Shown: in pieces, positions 26,570-40,500 of the stretch
How positions within the stretch are numbered: position 1 is the stretch's first letter
How the letters are laid out: the number at the start of each line of letters is the position of its first letter
Assembly: GCA_000310025.1 (NCBI GenBank)
Contig: FN649738.1
Coordinates: 2,965,325 to 3,029,324, forward strand
Source: Ectocarpus siliculosus
Lineage: Eukaryota; Sar; Phaeophyceae; Ectocarpales; Ectocarpaceae
Length of the DNA: 64,000 nucleotides
Direction: 5' to 3'
Program-made: the position numbers and the translations under genes
Notes under the pieces: model-generated
Database searches by the model: none
Seen by the model: only the letters and a program-made list of their open reading frames with translations
Told to the model about the DNA's origin: nothing

Positions 26570-29500
26570 GAGAGAGAGACACAGAGAGAGAGAGAGAGAC
26601 ACACAGAGAGAGAGTGCGAGAAGCGAAATCCGACAGAGAGATGTAGAGATAGAGAGGCCTTCATCACTCCCTAGGAACCTACAAGAGTGCCGTAGAGGCA
26701 GTTTGTCCTGCGCACCTTTGCCTCCAGTCGAACCGCGGTGCACAACCGAAGGAAGGTTCTACGTAGTGGGCCGTGACCCGTCCTCTCACCAAAAAATCTA
26801 CTGTAACAGGGGATCGACGGCTGCTGCAGCGAACGGTCCTTCCAGTGGCGGCAGCAGCAGTAGAGCCTCACAAGCGACATCGCCGACGAGGGGGGAAGGC
26901 GCATCGGGGGGACAGTGGAGGGGCCCGGCAGGGGAAGGCTGGATGCGAGGCGAGGTGTTCCTGGTGAACCCAACCGAGGTGGTGTCCGCGGAAGGGGTCA
27001 AGAGGTACCCGAAGGGCACGTTTGGAATCAGGTGAGTCGGCGGGGAACGCTATCAGGCGAATGGTTATCTGTTTGCTGTGCTTGTTTCTCTCCATGGTGC
27101 GTGCTCCGCCCGGCTCTTGTGACCGTTTCTTGGAGAACTATCGTTCATGGGAGGAGCGGGTCCTGGTATCGGAAATATGTGGATGGGTCGCAATTTCGTA
27201 GTTTCCTTTGAGTTTAGACATGGTAGCTATGATAGGAGGCTTGTGCCGCGATTGAATGCTGCGTTTGTCACGACGATATCCTCCCGAGCAAGGTGGCCTC
27301 TGAGAGAACCAAGGTCAGGATATGGTTTTGCTTGCTATTTACTACGCTAGTGCATTGCTCGACGGACTGCTAGACTTTCAGTCACCATCGATCGCAGTAA
27401 CAAACCGTTGTCATTTTCGCAATCGTCGATCGTGTCGTTATATATTGGCAGCGTCAGCAAGATGCATGGGCATATTGTGCCACAACCCCACACAAAATAC
27501 CCTTGACAGTGCCGGTTCCTTGTACTCGTTCATGCAGGTACCTAGATACAGGCGAAGAGATCCCCGATGTGCCTCGCGACTGCATCCGCGCGCTCACGCT
27601 CACGCCCGGGATGAAGGTAGAGGCGAGATACGGCGGGGGCCTCGACTACTATCCAGGGGTAATCGAAGGGGTTAATACGAGGTGCGTTTCGGATGACGAC
27701 TCACGGCTGGCCGGCGCGCGTGCATCGTGTTGCTTCGGCCTCAGCATCCCTACCACTTTGCTCGAGTGGGGCACGTTGGTGTGTGTACCAGGGTCAAGCG
27801 TGGGTGCTGACCAAGGGTCATCGCGGTAGGCCACTGTTGGCCGTGTGTGTATCTGCGTGGCACCTCCCAGATACGGCGACAGGGCGTCACGGTGCAAGCT
27901 TGTCTCTTGTTTTGTCACATCATGCCTCTCTTGTCGATTTCTGAAATATTCACACGCGGAAACTCAACGACATACACAAGTTGCTTGAGCCACACTTGTG
28001 GTAAGAATTTTCATCATATAGACTAGGCCGCAAGATTCACCGTATCGCACCTACGGCGAGAACTCTGCCTCTCCTCCACCCCCTTCGACTCTCGCGCTCC
28101 CTGTTCTATACAACAGAAATGGATTGGCCCTGTCCTACTCCGTCAAGTACGAAGACGGGGACACTGAAAAGGTGGTCAAGCGGGGTCACATCGCTCCCTT
28201 TCCCGAAGAGGTGAGAAATTTGAGCGGGACCTTGTGCGCCCATTGTCTTTCGCTGTTTCCGACTGATGAACGCACCGGCCATGACACCGAGGGAAACAGG
28301 CTTTCCCCGTATTCACACGAGACATGCTCAGGAGGCACTACTACGCTTTGCTTCGGGGCTTGGCCCCAAGAGATAACCCTTACCCTAGCTTTCACGCCCA
28401 GACGTGTACGCTGGGATTTGTTTGCTGTTGTTGCTGGTGCTACCAAAGTTGGCCATCATCCACGTGGCACCTCCCGAGCTCTTGGAACTATATTCCCGGA
28501 AAGGGATCACTCTTTTGTGGTATTCTGCTGCCGTTGAGGCCGCCCGCTCATGATGTCTCGGCGTGAAGGTAGCCCATGGGAAAGTCCCCTAGATAAGGGA
28601 CGAAATGCCTCCTTTCTGAACCTCCTCCAACCTTTGGGTCACCGTTTCTGTTAGGTGGCGGCTCTGGATGCCGTGGCGGCCGAATTAAGGGGGAAAGCGG
28701 CTGTCCGACGCGATCGTGCAAAGTTTTTACAGCGTCGCAGGTGCGCACCTAATCAACGTGCTAAATGCGTCGTATTGTTGTTATTGTTGTTATTTAATGA
28801 TCGAATTTGCCCATGTAGGTAGACCAATCTGTCTCGTACGGAACACGTATTACATCACCCAAAAACCTCTGCAAACGTTCAACAATATTCCAATTTCTCT
28901 GTCAAGGAAACATAGGGTTCGAGGGTGGGCACACAATATCATTAACATCCGTTTCATGCGCGATACGCGCAGGCCCATGGCGTTGCAAGACTGCCGTGCC
29001 AAAACCTGTTGAGTTGAGGTATAGCACCGTCGGTTGATATGCCTCACATTCTGCGCGCGGCTTCAAGGCCCCGCTACATGATACAAATAGTTCGGTAGCT
29101 GTGAAATGTGTTGGCCCTGAAACTGCACAAACTCCTTCGGCTTGCTCCTACTTTTTACTCCTATTAGCTGCACAGAGTTCTCCTCCCGGAGGCAAAAACA
29201 GGCGCCACAACGCTATTGGTAGGGTGTCGTCTCCCGCAGTGGTAGAAGATGAACACGCAACAATCACCCGGAGTCACGACCTAGCATACGCTCGGCTGCT
29301 GTTGCCAAAAATCGTCGACAGGGCCGTGGTTGCGTCTGCGTGGCGCGAACGAGTCCAAAAGGCGGAGGACGACTATCTCGCCGCCGCCACCGCCGCCGCT
29401 GTGGTCGCCGAGGCAACACCAAAGAAGCAGGCCTCGGGCAAAGGAGGGGCAAGGGGTCACCACTTTGCCTCAGCTGCCGTCGCCGCCCGCCGAGTGGGTG

Positions 29501-31541
29501 GTGCTAAGGGTAAACGCGGTAGCACAGGCGTTCGAGGCGGCGTCCGCGCAGGGAACGGCCGAGGCGGCTCTGGACGCGACGTCAGCGGCGGCGGCGATGT
29601 GGACGCGCTGGCTTGTATAGGTAAGCTGGGGGGGGATCAACGAAGGCGTTGGGGCACTTTTCGGTACACTGTAAACAGTGTCGGATACCGTACACCAAAA
29701 GCGAAACCCTAGCAATACCGTCGTTGCTTTTGGAACCTATCGGCATGAGCGGTGTTCCCCGGCTGGACTCATACTTGGGCCAGTGATTTTGTCGGTTGCC
29801 ATTCAGTTACCACTACTGTATTGTCTGTTTGTGGCAACGCACTTTTGACTCTTGTAGGTGTCGGTAGATGCGGCCAACTTGCGACATAACTCCCCCCTCC
29901 TTTCAAATAACGTCAGTCTTTTTTTTTTACCCGCGATGCCACTCTGGTTCCAGCATCTCTTCTTTGCTAGCTCCACCGATGTTCCGCGTGCAACAAGCAA
30001 CCGACTGCTTATGTCACCGATCACCACCGCCGCACGAAACAGGCATGATCGAAGCCGCGGAGAGGCTTCATACGGAGACCAGACCACGTGTGGCCGTCGC
30101 GCTCAAGATCGACTACACCCGCCAGGCAACGCGCTTCGGATGCAGCCAAGTCCAAACTTCGGCGGGCCTTTTGTGGAAGTCGAACGTTACCAAGGCGTTC
30201 ACAAGGGGCAGGCCAAGGTTTGACGAGGGGGAACAGCACAGGGCAAGGCTGCTCGAATAACGATCGTGTGGTTAATGCGACGGACGCACAGCTGCATTGT
30301 TGTTGATGTTGTTGTTGTCTTCACCTCATAGAAAGTTCCGATGTTTTCCCAAATCTACACGCATCGGTGATGCAAAAAAATGAAGATACTCTTGAGAAAA
30401 AATGGTCGATCTAGCACTGCAAGTAAATTGGTGGAGACACCGAGTACGGCCACCAGGGTTGAAGACAAACGCATCAAAGTGCAAAGTTGAATCAATCGCC
30501 CAGCGCTTTACTTCTTTCGTTTCTGCACCAAGCACGCCTTAGAGGAACCCATCACCTTGCCCGCAAGGCCCGAGGGCAAGCAATCTAATGATCAGTGCAA
30601 CGCCCCCTAAACTCACAGAAGCTCTAAATTACAGGTATCTAAACATTTTGTGGCCTTCAGCACCGTTGAAATCCGCATTGGCTAACCCCTCTGCGTGTAG
30701 GTATACCTTCGAGGAATCGGCCGCCATGCGCAAGGTGCAGGCCGCCTGGGCGGGGTTCATGGGCAGGCGAGCCTTCCGCGACCAGCTGGCGAAGCAAAGC
30801 ATCCGCGGTCTGGCAATGGTGTGCATCAACGAGGCGTCGTCTCATGCTTGGATCGGGCACGAAGAGGTAATAGCTCCCCAAGGCAGGCTGAATCAAGTAC
30901 TCTGCACTTCGAAGCACGCGCATATCTCCATAATACTTGCCCGCGTGCTTCGTACCGATGTATGGACCGACCAAGGAAGACCTCTTGGGGTGCGTTCCCC
31001 GTACGAACCTGCCTGACCCCGCCTTACCCACACTCTCCCCTTCTCCCCGACGCGCCCGTGTTTTCCTCTATCGGCATTACACCAATGCGTACACCAATCA
31101 GGAGGGGCTAACCATCGAAATGTGGCTGTTGAGAGCGGGGGTTTCACCCCCGGACGCGCACAGAGTGGCTGCGGGTGCCACCAAAGCGCTTTCGCAGCTG
31201 GCAGCTTCTCGTGGCGGCGGCGGTGGCGGTGGCGCCGGATATGGTTCCAAAGCTGGCGGGAAAAGCGGTGGCAATCGCCGGGCACAGCCTTCTTCCGTGT
31301 CGTGAGTTTCCTCTGCTGGCAACCGCGGTTGACCGCTACAACTCTCGTGAAGTATTGCTTTGAGCAGAATTGGGGGGTGTAACCTCACTTTCCATCCGTA
31401 AATCCAGCAGTCAGACAACATTCACTCCCCTACACCCCCGCTCGCACCCCCGCCCCCCGCTGACAACAACTGGTATGAAATCATGCATCCACAACCAGGT
31501 GCTCTGCCTTCCGGAACTGGCTGGGGGGAAGCAGTAGAGGT

Positions 31542-31579
<38 letters not shown>

Positions 31580-34500
31580 AGCGGCAGGCGGAGCGGTGCG
31601 CACAGGTGGTGGTGTTGCGTCGGGGGCCGCCGGTGACGCGAAGCTGCTCAAGCTCGGGCTCGAGTCGACCGTGGATCGGCGGAGGGTGATGGCGGTGGTC
31701 ATGAAAGAGGAGCCGAACCCTTCCTTAATCAACTGGTTCGAGGTGTGCTTGGATTGGAATGCTTCCACCCTAACAAGTGGGCAGAGTGGAAACGAAAACG
31801 GGCAAGAAAACCATCACCGTAGCCTTCTAGCGTAAGGGGTCCAACTCCAAGCGTTAAAACAGGCAAGGTAGGTGCCTTCCGGCAACCTGTTGGGGTGTGG
31901 GGAACAACTAAACCGCAAACGTGTTGCCGAGGATGAGCACTTGAACTAGTGATGAAATACGCGAAACCACCTCCGCCATGTTTGCTCGTTTCTGTTCCCA
32001 ACACCGCAATCTACAGGGGCCGACAGACCACAAGACGGTTTCGGCCGCCATCGCCGCCGGGGAAGCACAGGCGTTCAAGCTCGTGTGGAAGACCTTCCCC
32101 GGGAACCAGTCCCGTGCCGAGAGCATGTCGAAAAGGGTGGCGGCGTCAAAGTACCCGGTGACGAGGTGGGGAGGGTGATTAACTTACACGTGATTCGCGT
32201 TCAATTGAATCGAGTCTTAAAATGTCCCGAACCTTGCGCTGCGTTGAGTCTCGCCAAGATCGTACTGATGGGCTCAGACGTATGTGCCGATCGACGCGGA
32301 CTTGTCGTCCAGGGACACTGACGCCACTCACTAAAACTTCGCTCGGTTTTAAGTGCAGACGTGACGAACAATACCGGAGCAACATCGTAGCATTTCAACC
32401 TACAGGTCAAGGCTACTTTGAAGGGGGTCTGACCAAAGCCGCGCTCCCGACTCTCGTTCGAGGGACCCCTCTCGCTCTATTCGTCCGAACTCTGGTGCTT
32501 AACTGCAGGATGCAACTCACGGCGTGGCTCAAGAGGCACGATGGTCGTCCCGGAGTCGCCCAGTCATCCATGTCCGAGCAGCTCGTCGACGTAGCGGTAA
32601 CGTCCTCGAGGGAGGCAGAGTCAGCGGCGTACGAGGTAGGCGAGAGCGTTTCGTGGTGGTGGTCTGCGGCCTTACATTCCAAGCGAGAACGGCGTGCAGG
32701 AATACCGCGAAGATTATCCACCGCCACGCATACCACGAGGATTTGTCAACCATCACAAGAATAGGCTGTGTTACCCAGCTATCTGCCAGTGACTACGGCA
32801 TGCACGTCCCTCGCCAGGTCATTCATCTCTCAATTACTGTTCCGGGACACAGCGGGCGATCGACGTTTACCCCGCAGCATGCCCTGGCCCCGGCAGAAAC
32901 CACTGTTAAAGCAAATAAAACGGGTATTCGCTTGTTTTGGCTGCCAGTTTAAGAAGAGAACGATTCCAGAGGTTTCCACTACAAGGCTTAAACGGAGGCA
33001 TAGGTGTACGATAGCTTCTCAATCGAAATCCGCACACCGCCGTCCATCAATGTACGGACGTCTATCCCCACCCGAAACACACAGGTGTACCGGCTCTTCT
33101 GTCAGCGTCTCTCTATACTGGCCTCCAATATGCGCCTCACGGGGCTGCGGAGCGCCATCACTCACGCTGCGGCCAAAGCCGACGGCATCCTCGCAACCCA
33201 CGCTGATGCCGCTTTCGACGGTAGCAAAGACAACACCGGCGAAGGCAACCTTGCTGCTAAGATGGGTTCATCATCGTCCTTATTAAAAGGATCTCGCAGA
33301 AAGGATGGCAGCAGCAGCGTGGATGCTGCTTCTGGGAATAGCAAAGGTTAATATAGCACATCCGCGATAGTCTCATACTCTGTAGAGGACTTCAGCTAGT
33401 CTTTGTCAGAAATTTGGCATTTTAATCATATCAACAACAGTTGACGTACACCGGGAAGTGACACCAATGATGGGTCAGCCCTCTGTAACAGTTTCGACGG
33501 TACTGTTTTCAACCGTTTTCACCCCCACGATCCAAACGAGTGCATTCTTTGACGAATGGGTTCACTGCAAACGTGCTGCTGTCATGTTTCACAAGACGGT
33601 CGGAAGCAAGCAACCGCGGCCTTGCAGGCGCTGAAGGGGAAGCTTGGCGATGTCGGGGAAGCGGAAGATGCAGCGTCGAGAACCTGGGCGCATGCAAGAG
33701 CGGCGCTGGTGCTGAGAACAGAAGGCGTGTCCGTTGCTTTGCGCTGGGTTTCCGCTGCAAAGGCCATCCAGGTATGCCACACATTCTTGGGAGCATCTAC
33801 ATGAATTTTGGCCGTCATACGTACGTATTTTCGAGGTGGACATCCCCCCAAGACGTTGTCATTGGTCATGTACAACATTCGTCAAACCCATACTTGGGTG
33901 CACTTAGTCGAGCTATGTAAGACGTACCGCCTCGATCCAGTGGTGTCGCTCTTTTCAACGTACCGTACGCACGAGAGCTCACTGCACACCCCCCCGCCGG
34001 TGCCATCATCACCACTACCGACGACCGAGAATCGATCGTTCTCCATCGCCGTCATTCTCACATAACCCCCGCAACAAAAAAAAAGGTGGCCTTCCGAGGG
34101 TTCCGGTGCCGTAGTTCCTACCGCGCGCTGCTGGCAAGGAGGAGGCGCGCCGCGACCATGATACAGTCAGCGGAGCGGCGCAAGAGAGCATGCGCGACGG
34201 CAGCAGACCTGAGAGAACAACGCGCTAGCCCGTGGGAACAGCTGTGGGACGACGAAAATGGCCGACTGTATTTCTTCTTCAAGGTGTCGTCGATTGCTGT
34301 GCAGGCTTCAGATTCGTCCTTTATGACATGTAGCATCGTTGGAGTCTGATGGGCTCATCGTGCGCGCCTCGCGACGTGCAAGAGTTGTCTTTAGTGACAC
34401 AGAGGGAGATTTGGACATACGAGGGCACGGGCAACATGGCAACCGTCCCTCGTGCCGTACAAGTTGGCTCTATCGATGCAATTGGGCAGCAGCAGGGGTT

Positions 34501-37500
34501 GTACTTCTTCGGTAAGGCTTATCTCGACAGTACTCGTTGTCTCCCCTCTGGTTCGATCGCGGTTGCTTCTATGTTTACAAGGCATACGTACCAGGAGCGA
34601 AGGTGAGCTTCACTACGTCTCGTTAACACCATTTGCTAGAATGTCGCAATAATCCACTGTCCTGAAGCTTCGCGCTGAATACAAGCCTCCTCCTCCCGAA
34701 ACTTTTGCGTCGCTTTCGGTTCATAAATTCAATACATCAGGATACGGGTGAGTCATATTGGGACCCTCCGGATGAGCCGTTCCGACCAATGATCCGCGAC
34801 CGACTGTCTGGAGCCCTCGTTCAAGCCTGGCCGCAGCTAGAAAGAGAGCTGTTGGAGGTGCAGTGGGGGTGCTGAAGAAAGTAGTTTGCAGTTTTCGTCG
34901 TTCTTCTGAAGACTATATGTGAACTATTTCCGGAGCTTCGAGCATCTTACATTCCGGGAGGGTCCCAACGGTAACGGTTGGCACACAACAGTACAACTCC
35001 TTTCATTTTTACACATCTTGAAAGGAAGGAGCATTACTTCTCGCCAATCAGGAAGAAGAATCCTCGAAACAAGCGAAGTCAGAAAGTGTCTTGTTCCGTA
35101 TTTCGCAAGTTTTTTTTTCCCACTCGTTTCATTGATGCCCGCCCTTCTTTCGCAGGCGGTTGGAGCAGCACCGGGGTACTGCATGCAATGCAAGACAGAG
35201 AAAGCCACCCGAGTGTGCGACCAGTGCACGTTTGGCGGACGGAAAAAGCCTGCGTGGGGCGGCGGCAAATACCACTTGTGCTTCGTCTGCTTTGCGGTGA
35301 GAAAAAGGACAAGTTTGACGCTTCTCCCTGAACCAGTTTGTGGGTGTTTCCTTGTCTCTTTAAAATGTGTATTGTTGGTCCACTTGCCCATCTACGCGCT
35401 GCAGCTTTTGAGCTGTAGGTGTTTTGCTTTCAGTCCTATTCTACTGGTGGCGGTGATCCTCCGAACAGTTGCGGTATGTCAACGTTCCACATCTAGGCTG
35501 ACCACGAAAAGAACGAGTCGTGCCAAGGAGCTGCTAGCAAATTCTGCATTGGTTTCGACCATTGTTTCCTGGGATAGCGCGATCGAACTTGCATGCTACT
35601 GTCTATCCCGCCTCTGCCGGGTTCCTGTTCATTCCCCACCATCCATCCTTTCGCAAGTTTCTTTGCAAACCTAAGCCATTCCATCACTCGCTCCGGAACA
35701 AACAGCTGTTTACTAAAGGGATACTTGTTCGTTTTACTCCGTGTTCCTCTCCCTCGCGCATGTCCATTTCTCGGCGTTTACAAATGTGTCTCCAGGAGCG
35801 ACACGCCGACACACCAGAACTCACCAGCCACACGTTCACTCCCGTCCATACGCCTGGGAGTGGCGAGCTCACGTGCAGCCTGTGCGACCGTCCGGCCTCG
35901 CGCAGGTTTGTTAGCGTTTCCGATGCTGCTGGTGCTCCTTGATATTATTGTCGCGTTAAAACACAATTTGCTCAATCTATCTATCCTGCCGATGAGGGTG
36001 TGGCCCTTGAATACGCGATCGTCGCGCCCAGCCTATTGGAAAAGAAAGCTTCGTGCCCGTGTACTTCGTGCATCAGTTCGTTGGCCCGGTCCTCTGCTGT
36101 TTCATTAATGACAAGGGTGCCACATGCAGCAACTCGGCGTAGGACACGCTGTTATCCCCGATGCACATGTCGTACCATGCGCGGAATGTACGTCAACGAC
36201 AACTGTCGCGAAACCTCGCCCCTCTGCACTTCTGATACAAATACTCAATCAGCAGGTGTGTAGACGAAAGGGTTCCGAGCGAAAATGAGAACGGAGCAAA
36301 GTTGGAAGCTTGTGCTGCTCACCCAATCCTAGTCGCAGAAGACAACAACAAAAAAACGAACGGCGATTGATAGATGCCTGACAAATGCACGCGCGATCAA
36401 TCGTTGGTGATCAACAGGTGTAGGGGCCTCGAGCTGCCGGAAAGGGCGCTGGTCGTCGCCGCTCGCATGCTGCAGAACGCGCGGCTGGCGGCCGTCTTGG
36501 AGGGCACGGCCGCAAGGGGGCACCCACCCCATCCGTCGTCGTCGTCGTCGCGGTCGCCGGGCGTTCCCAACAGCTCGTCCGCGGCCACGACGAAGGCGTC
36601 AAGCTCGACGGCAACGGGAGGAAGCATCTCCTTGGGCGGTGGTAGCAACAGCAACAAGACGAGGAGGGCCGGTGATCCCCCGGTGTCCCGTGAAGAGTTC
36701 GAGCGCATCCTGGCCGTTTGCGACCTGCCCTACAGCCTCACGTGGGCGGATGCTACCTACGAGCTGTGTAACGGGGAGGTCGGGGTGCAAGGAGAGGTGG
36801 AGGCCTACGGCGGTTACGGCGAAGGCAAGGCCAAAGAGAAGAAGAGGAAGGTGCTGCGAACGTCTGAGCAGTTTTGGGCTGCCTTCGGAGCGGCACTGGT
36901 TTCGGCCGGCGATGATTGCGACGATCTGCTGTGTGGGTGAGACCAAGGAAGCCGGGAACAGGCACATCGGACTAGGAAACATCTTCGGCCACAATTCAAC
37001 CAATCGCTTACCCCAGCCACGAATACCTTCCTCTCCTGAGCCCATTCATAAGGTCTTCGGTTTCGACTTTAGATATGCTCTACATGAGCGATGCACTTTT
37101 CTTTTCCCTGCCAAGAGCCGCCGACCGCAGAAGGCTGAAACGAAAAGAAGATCATTTATATATGGCTTTTGTGTTTCCTGGTTCAGAAGAACAGCCTCTT
37201 GGAGATGAAATCGGGTACCCGTTGTTTTCCAAGGGCATTGTCGATGGGGCTGCGCGTACCACAGGGAGGACGTCTAACGGTGTGAGAGATCCACATCGAC
37301 CTCGAAAAAATATCACCAAGCCGATCTCTATTGACAATTACTTGAAGTTATGATATGAATTTATGCTCTGCTTTTGGCACAACAGCGAGTGCTGGGAGAG
37401 CGTCCACAAGCGAGGCGTCCGAGCGAGTCACCGCTGGGAAGGCTTCCGCACGGGATCGCCGGCGTGCGTGGCGTGTCGCCGCAGCCCTGCAGAGCGAAAG

Positions 37501-40500
37501 TGCAACGTCTGCAATGATCTACTGTGTGCGCCCTGCTTCATTGAGAGGTCGGAAAATACGCTTGGTCATTTGGCTGCCTGGGCGGTATGTTTGAGGGGGT
37601 CTGGAGATTGTGCTTCACGGAACATGAAACAGGCGCAGAACTACAGTAGCGGTAGTGTCAACAGCAATAGCAGCAGCAATGCCTATGCCCGCCATAGCTC
37701 CAACAAAATTTCTTCCCCCAAATCGCTCGCTTATTCCTGCCGGTTCGTTGAATTTCAGCCACGCGCTCCAAGCAAGAAATCGTAGTACTCCTACCGCTAG
37801 TACCGACGAATCTTTAGATCCATGCGAGCGCGCGCTGAACAAACTCAGCTGTTCTCGTGGTCTGACCAATACTACTAGCATTTTGCAACGGCACGTGCGA
37901 TGCTCGCTGTTTTTCACAGTCACGCTAGGGGGAAGAAACAGCGACACTCTTGGCGGACGTGCCTGGAGGAGCCGTTGGAGCTACCCCGGTGCAGTGAATG
38001 CCATCGTAGGGTGGGCGACAGGCGGTGCGAGAGCTGCGAGGTAGACCTATGCGACTCATGCCAGGCCTTCACGCACGCAAGGGTGAGAGACAACGCGCGA
38101 ACCTGGTTTTTAAAGGGCACCTTCTTGTGCAATACAAGAAAAAAGACGAGTGTATGCCCGCATACTGACGGGGGGGGGGCTCCGTACATCAGCAACTCGC
38201 CGCCTCTTCCCGATTTACCTAACCGTACTTCGGACACCACGAAGCCGTTAACCAGAGGCACACCTGAAATGCATATTGAGTGCGCGTTTCGATCCTTGCG
38301 TTCTGTGTGCTGCTCGACGACCCATGAGCAGACATGTCCTCACGCCAACGAAGAAGGGCGTAAGGGCTCCTCAACAGCTGGCGGCGACCACAGCGGGAAG
38401 CACGCGCCCAAGAGAGCTTCGTCTAGTGGGGCCGTCGGATGCGGGGGTCGTCACCCGGCGGTCACGAAGCGACAGAAGAGGGAGACGGACGAAATTTTTG
38501 CCTCCCTCACCCTGGAAGGGACCGAGGTAAAAGAGAAGCTGATTGTTGCGCGCGTGCAAGGGCATGTTCCTCCCAAAAGACAACTTTCTTCGCGTTTGTT
38601 TTTGGAGTCTGCCAATTGCAAAAGGCATGATAAACGTAGGCCTTTTGCAGATGTGGCCGTGCACCCAGCGCCACCAGTATTTTTAAGGATCATGCAACCA
38701 AAATGTGTTTCTTGGTCTTGACTATCTTCTCCGTGTACTCTCGTCACTTAATGCTTTCGCTCTCTGGACCACAAAACTGAAGAAACCAGGAGGAAACAAA
38801 GCGCAGCGATACGCGCCCCCTCGTTCCCTTCCTTCTTGCTTCGCGTGATGGTCGGCGTGCTGGTGTCTATTAGTAGCTTCGGTCGATTGGACGTATATAG
38901 CCCTCTTGATCCAGCAAAAATAACATGTCTCCGCGCTTCCGCTCATGGTCCCTCTTTGCATGCCTGCTCCCCCCCCCCCCCCCCCCAACTAANNNNNNNN
39001 NNNNNNNNNNNNNNNNNNNNNNNNNNNNNNNNNNNNNNNNNNNNNNNNNNNNNNNNNNNNNNNNNNNNNNNNNNNNNNNNNNNNNNNNNNNNGGTCCTTT
39101 TTGAAAACCCCCCCCCCCCCCCCCCCCCCCCCACCTACCTGTTCCTGGTTGCCTACCGATCGACCTGCGTTCCTGTCTACATCACTTCGGTTGATCTGAC
39201 GAAAAAACCAACACGGTTCCATATGGAAAAAAACAAACAAACGAAAGCTGAAAGGAGACCTCAGAACGTTGTACGCCCTTGACCGAATCCTGGGAGTTGT
39301 GGAAGATTCCTCCGAAGACACAGCCACAACAGAAGCAGGGGCAGCTAAGCAACAGAAGAAGAGGAACGGGGGTGAAAATGAAACGAATACGAAAGAGGAG
39401 GGCGAAGAAGACAAGGAGAAGGGGGAGGAGGAAGAGGAGGAGATAGACGAGATGCCGCTGGTTTGTGATGTATGCGGGAAAACTCCGGACGTCGAAGTGA
39501 GTGCTCGAACCGAATGGGGGCTGGGTTCGCGTGAGACGGCCGACGGGGCGCGTCGTTAACCTTGCTGACCACTGCTATTGAATACCCGTACCCGTGTTTT
39601 TGTTGCAGCCAATTCGACATCCCCCAAATATGCGAGGCAATGGTTTGAAGCATGTGGTGTCGGACCCGTGTATTGGATCGTTGCTAGGCAGCTATCAAAT
39701 GCCGTTACTGTAGTTTCCTCTTCGTTTTCGGTTTGGTTAACACGTTTCGCTCCCGCGCCCCTTTTTTCTTTTCGTTTTCAGTGCGAGGAATGCGGCACCG
39801 TGTACTGCTCCAACACCTGGGTCGGCAACCCCGGGTGCTTCATCAGAGATCACGAGCGGGGGAATCGCCGCAAACACACCAAACGCGGGTAAGTCCAGCG
39901 TAGTAGAGGGTGCTGTTTGAAATAGGGCGAAACATAACATAGTACATCTACTGCCGGGAGGAGAGATTCTTGAAAATCAGACCTGATGGACGAAGAAGAA
40001 ATATCGCAACATCGAAGGGAACACGAAAGCGCCCGGTCCTTCGCATGCGCCTCAGGTGTTTCCACCCTGGGAAGTGTGCCCAAGGCGTATGTTTCAGTTT
40101 AGATCGGTGATGCGCTGAAATAGGTCTGTGGCGTCTAACCGTGGCCTTAGACAAAGAGACCACGTGAGGCTGCCGAGAAAAGTTTCCCTCTCTGTCTCCC
40201 TCCCTGCCTGTCTCTTCAAACCTCCTGCATCGCACAAGTTGAAGTCGCGCCGACCAGATAATAGAGTGAGTTGAAAGATGGGTACGCCGTGGGGCACAAC
40301 GGCATCGAGCACGGGGTTGGATCGGCCGGATATTGTGCTGACTTGGCCTTCCTCTCCCGTCTATGTCAACGCAGATACACGCACGCAAAGGACTTGTTGA
40401 AAAGGGCAAAGAGGAAGGAGAAGGAGGAGAAGGAGCGAAAAGAGCGGGAAAGTCGCCAGAACGGGGAGGCCCGCCGGGACGAAAAGGCCAACAGAAAGCG

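Noticed and set aside
26079-26809. Long open frame through the GA microsatellite extending exon 33 upstream
   Set aside because: The Arg-Glu run is the product of the repeat. The only acceptor that matches the phase of exon 32 is at 26807-26809, leaving the microsatellite in the intron.
29858-29915. Possible exon VSVDAANLRHN after exon 37
   Set aside because: It requires exon 37 to use a different frame and a weak donor. Joining 29620 directly to 30043 gives perfect donor and phase.
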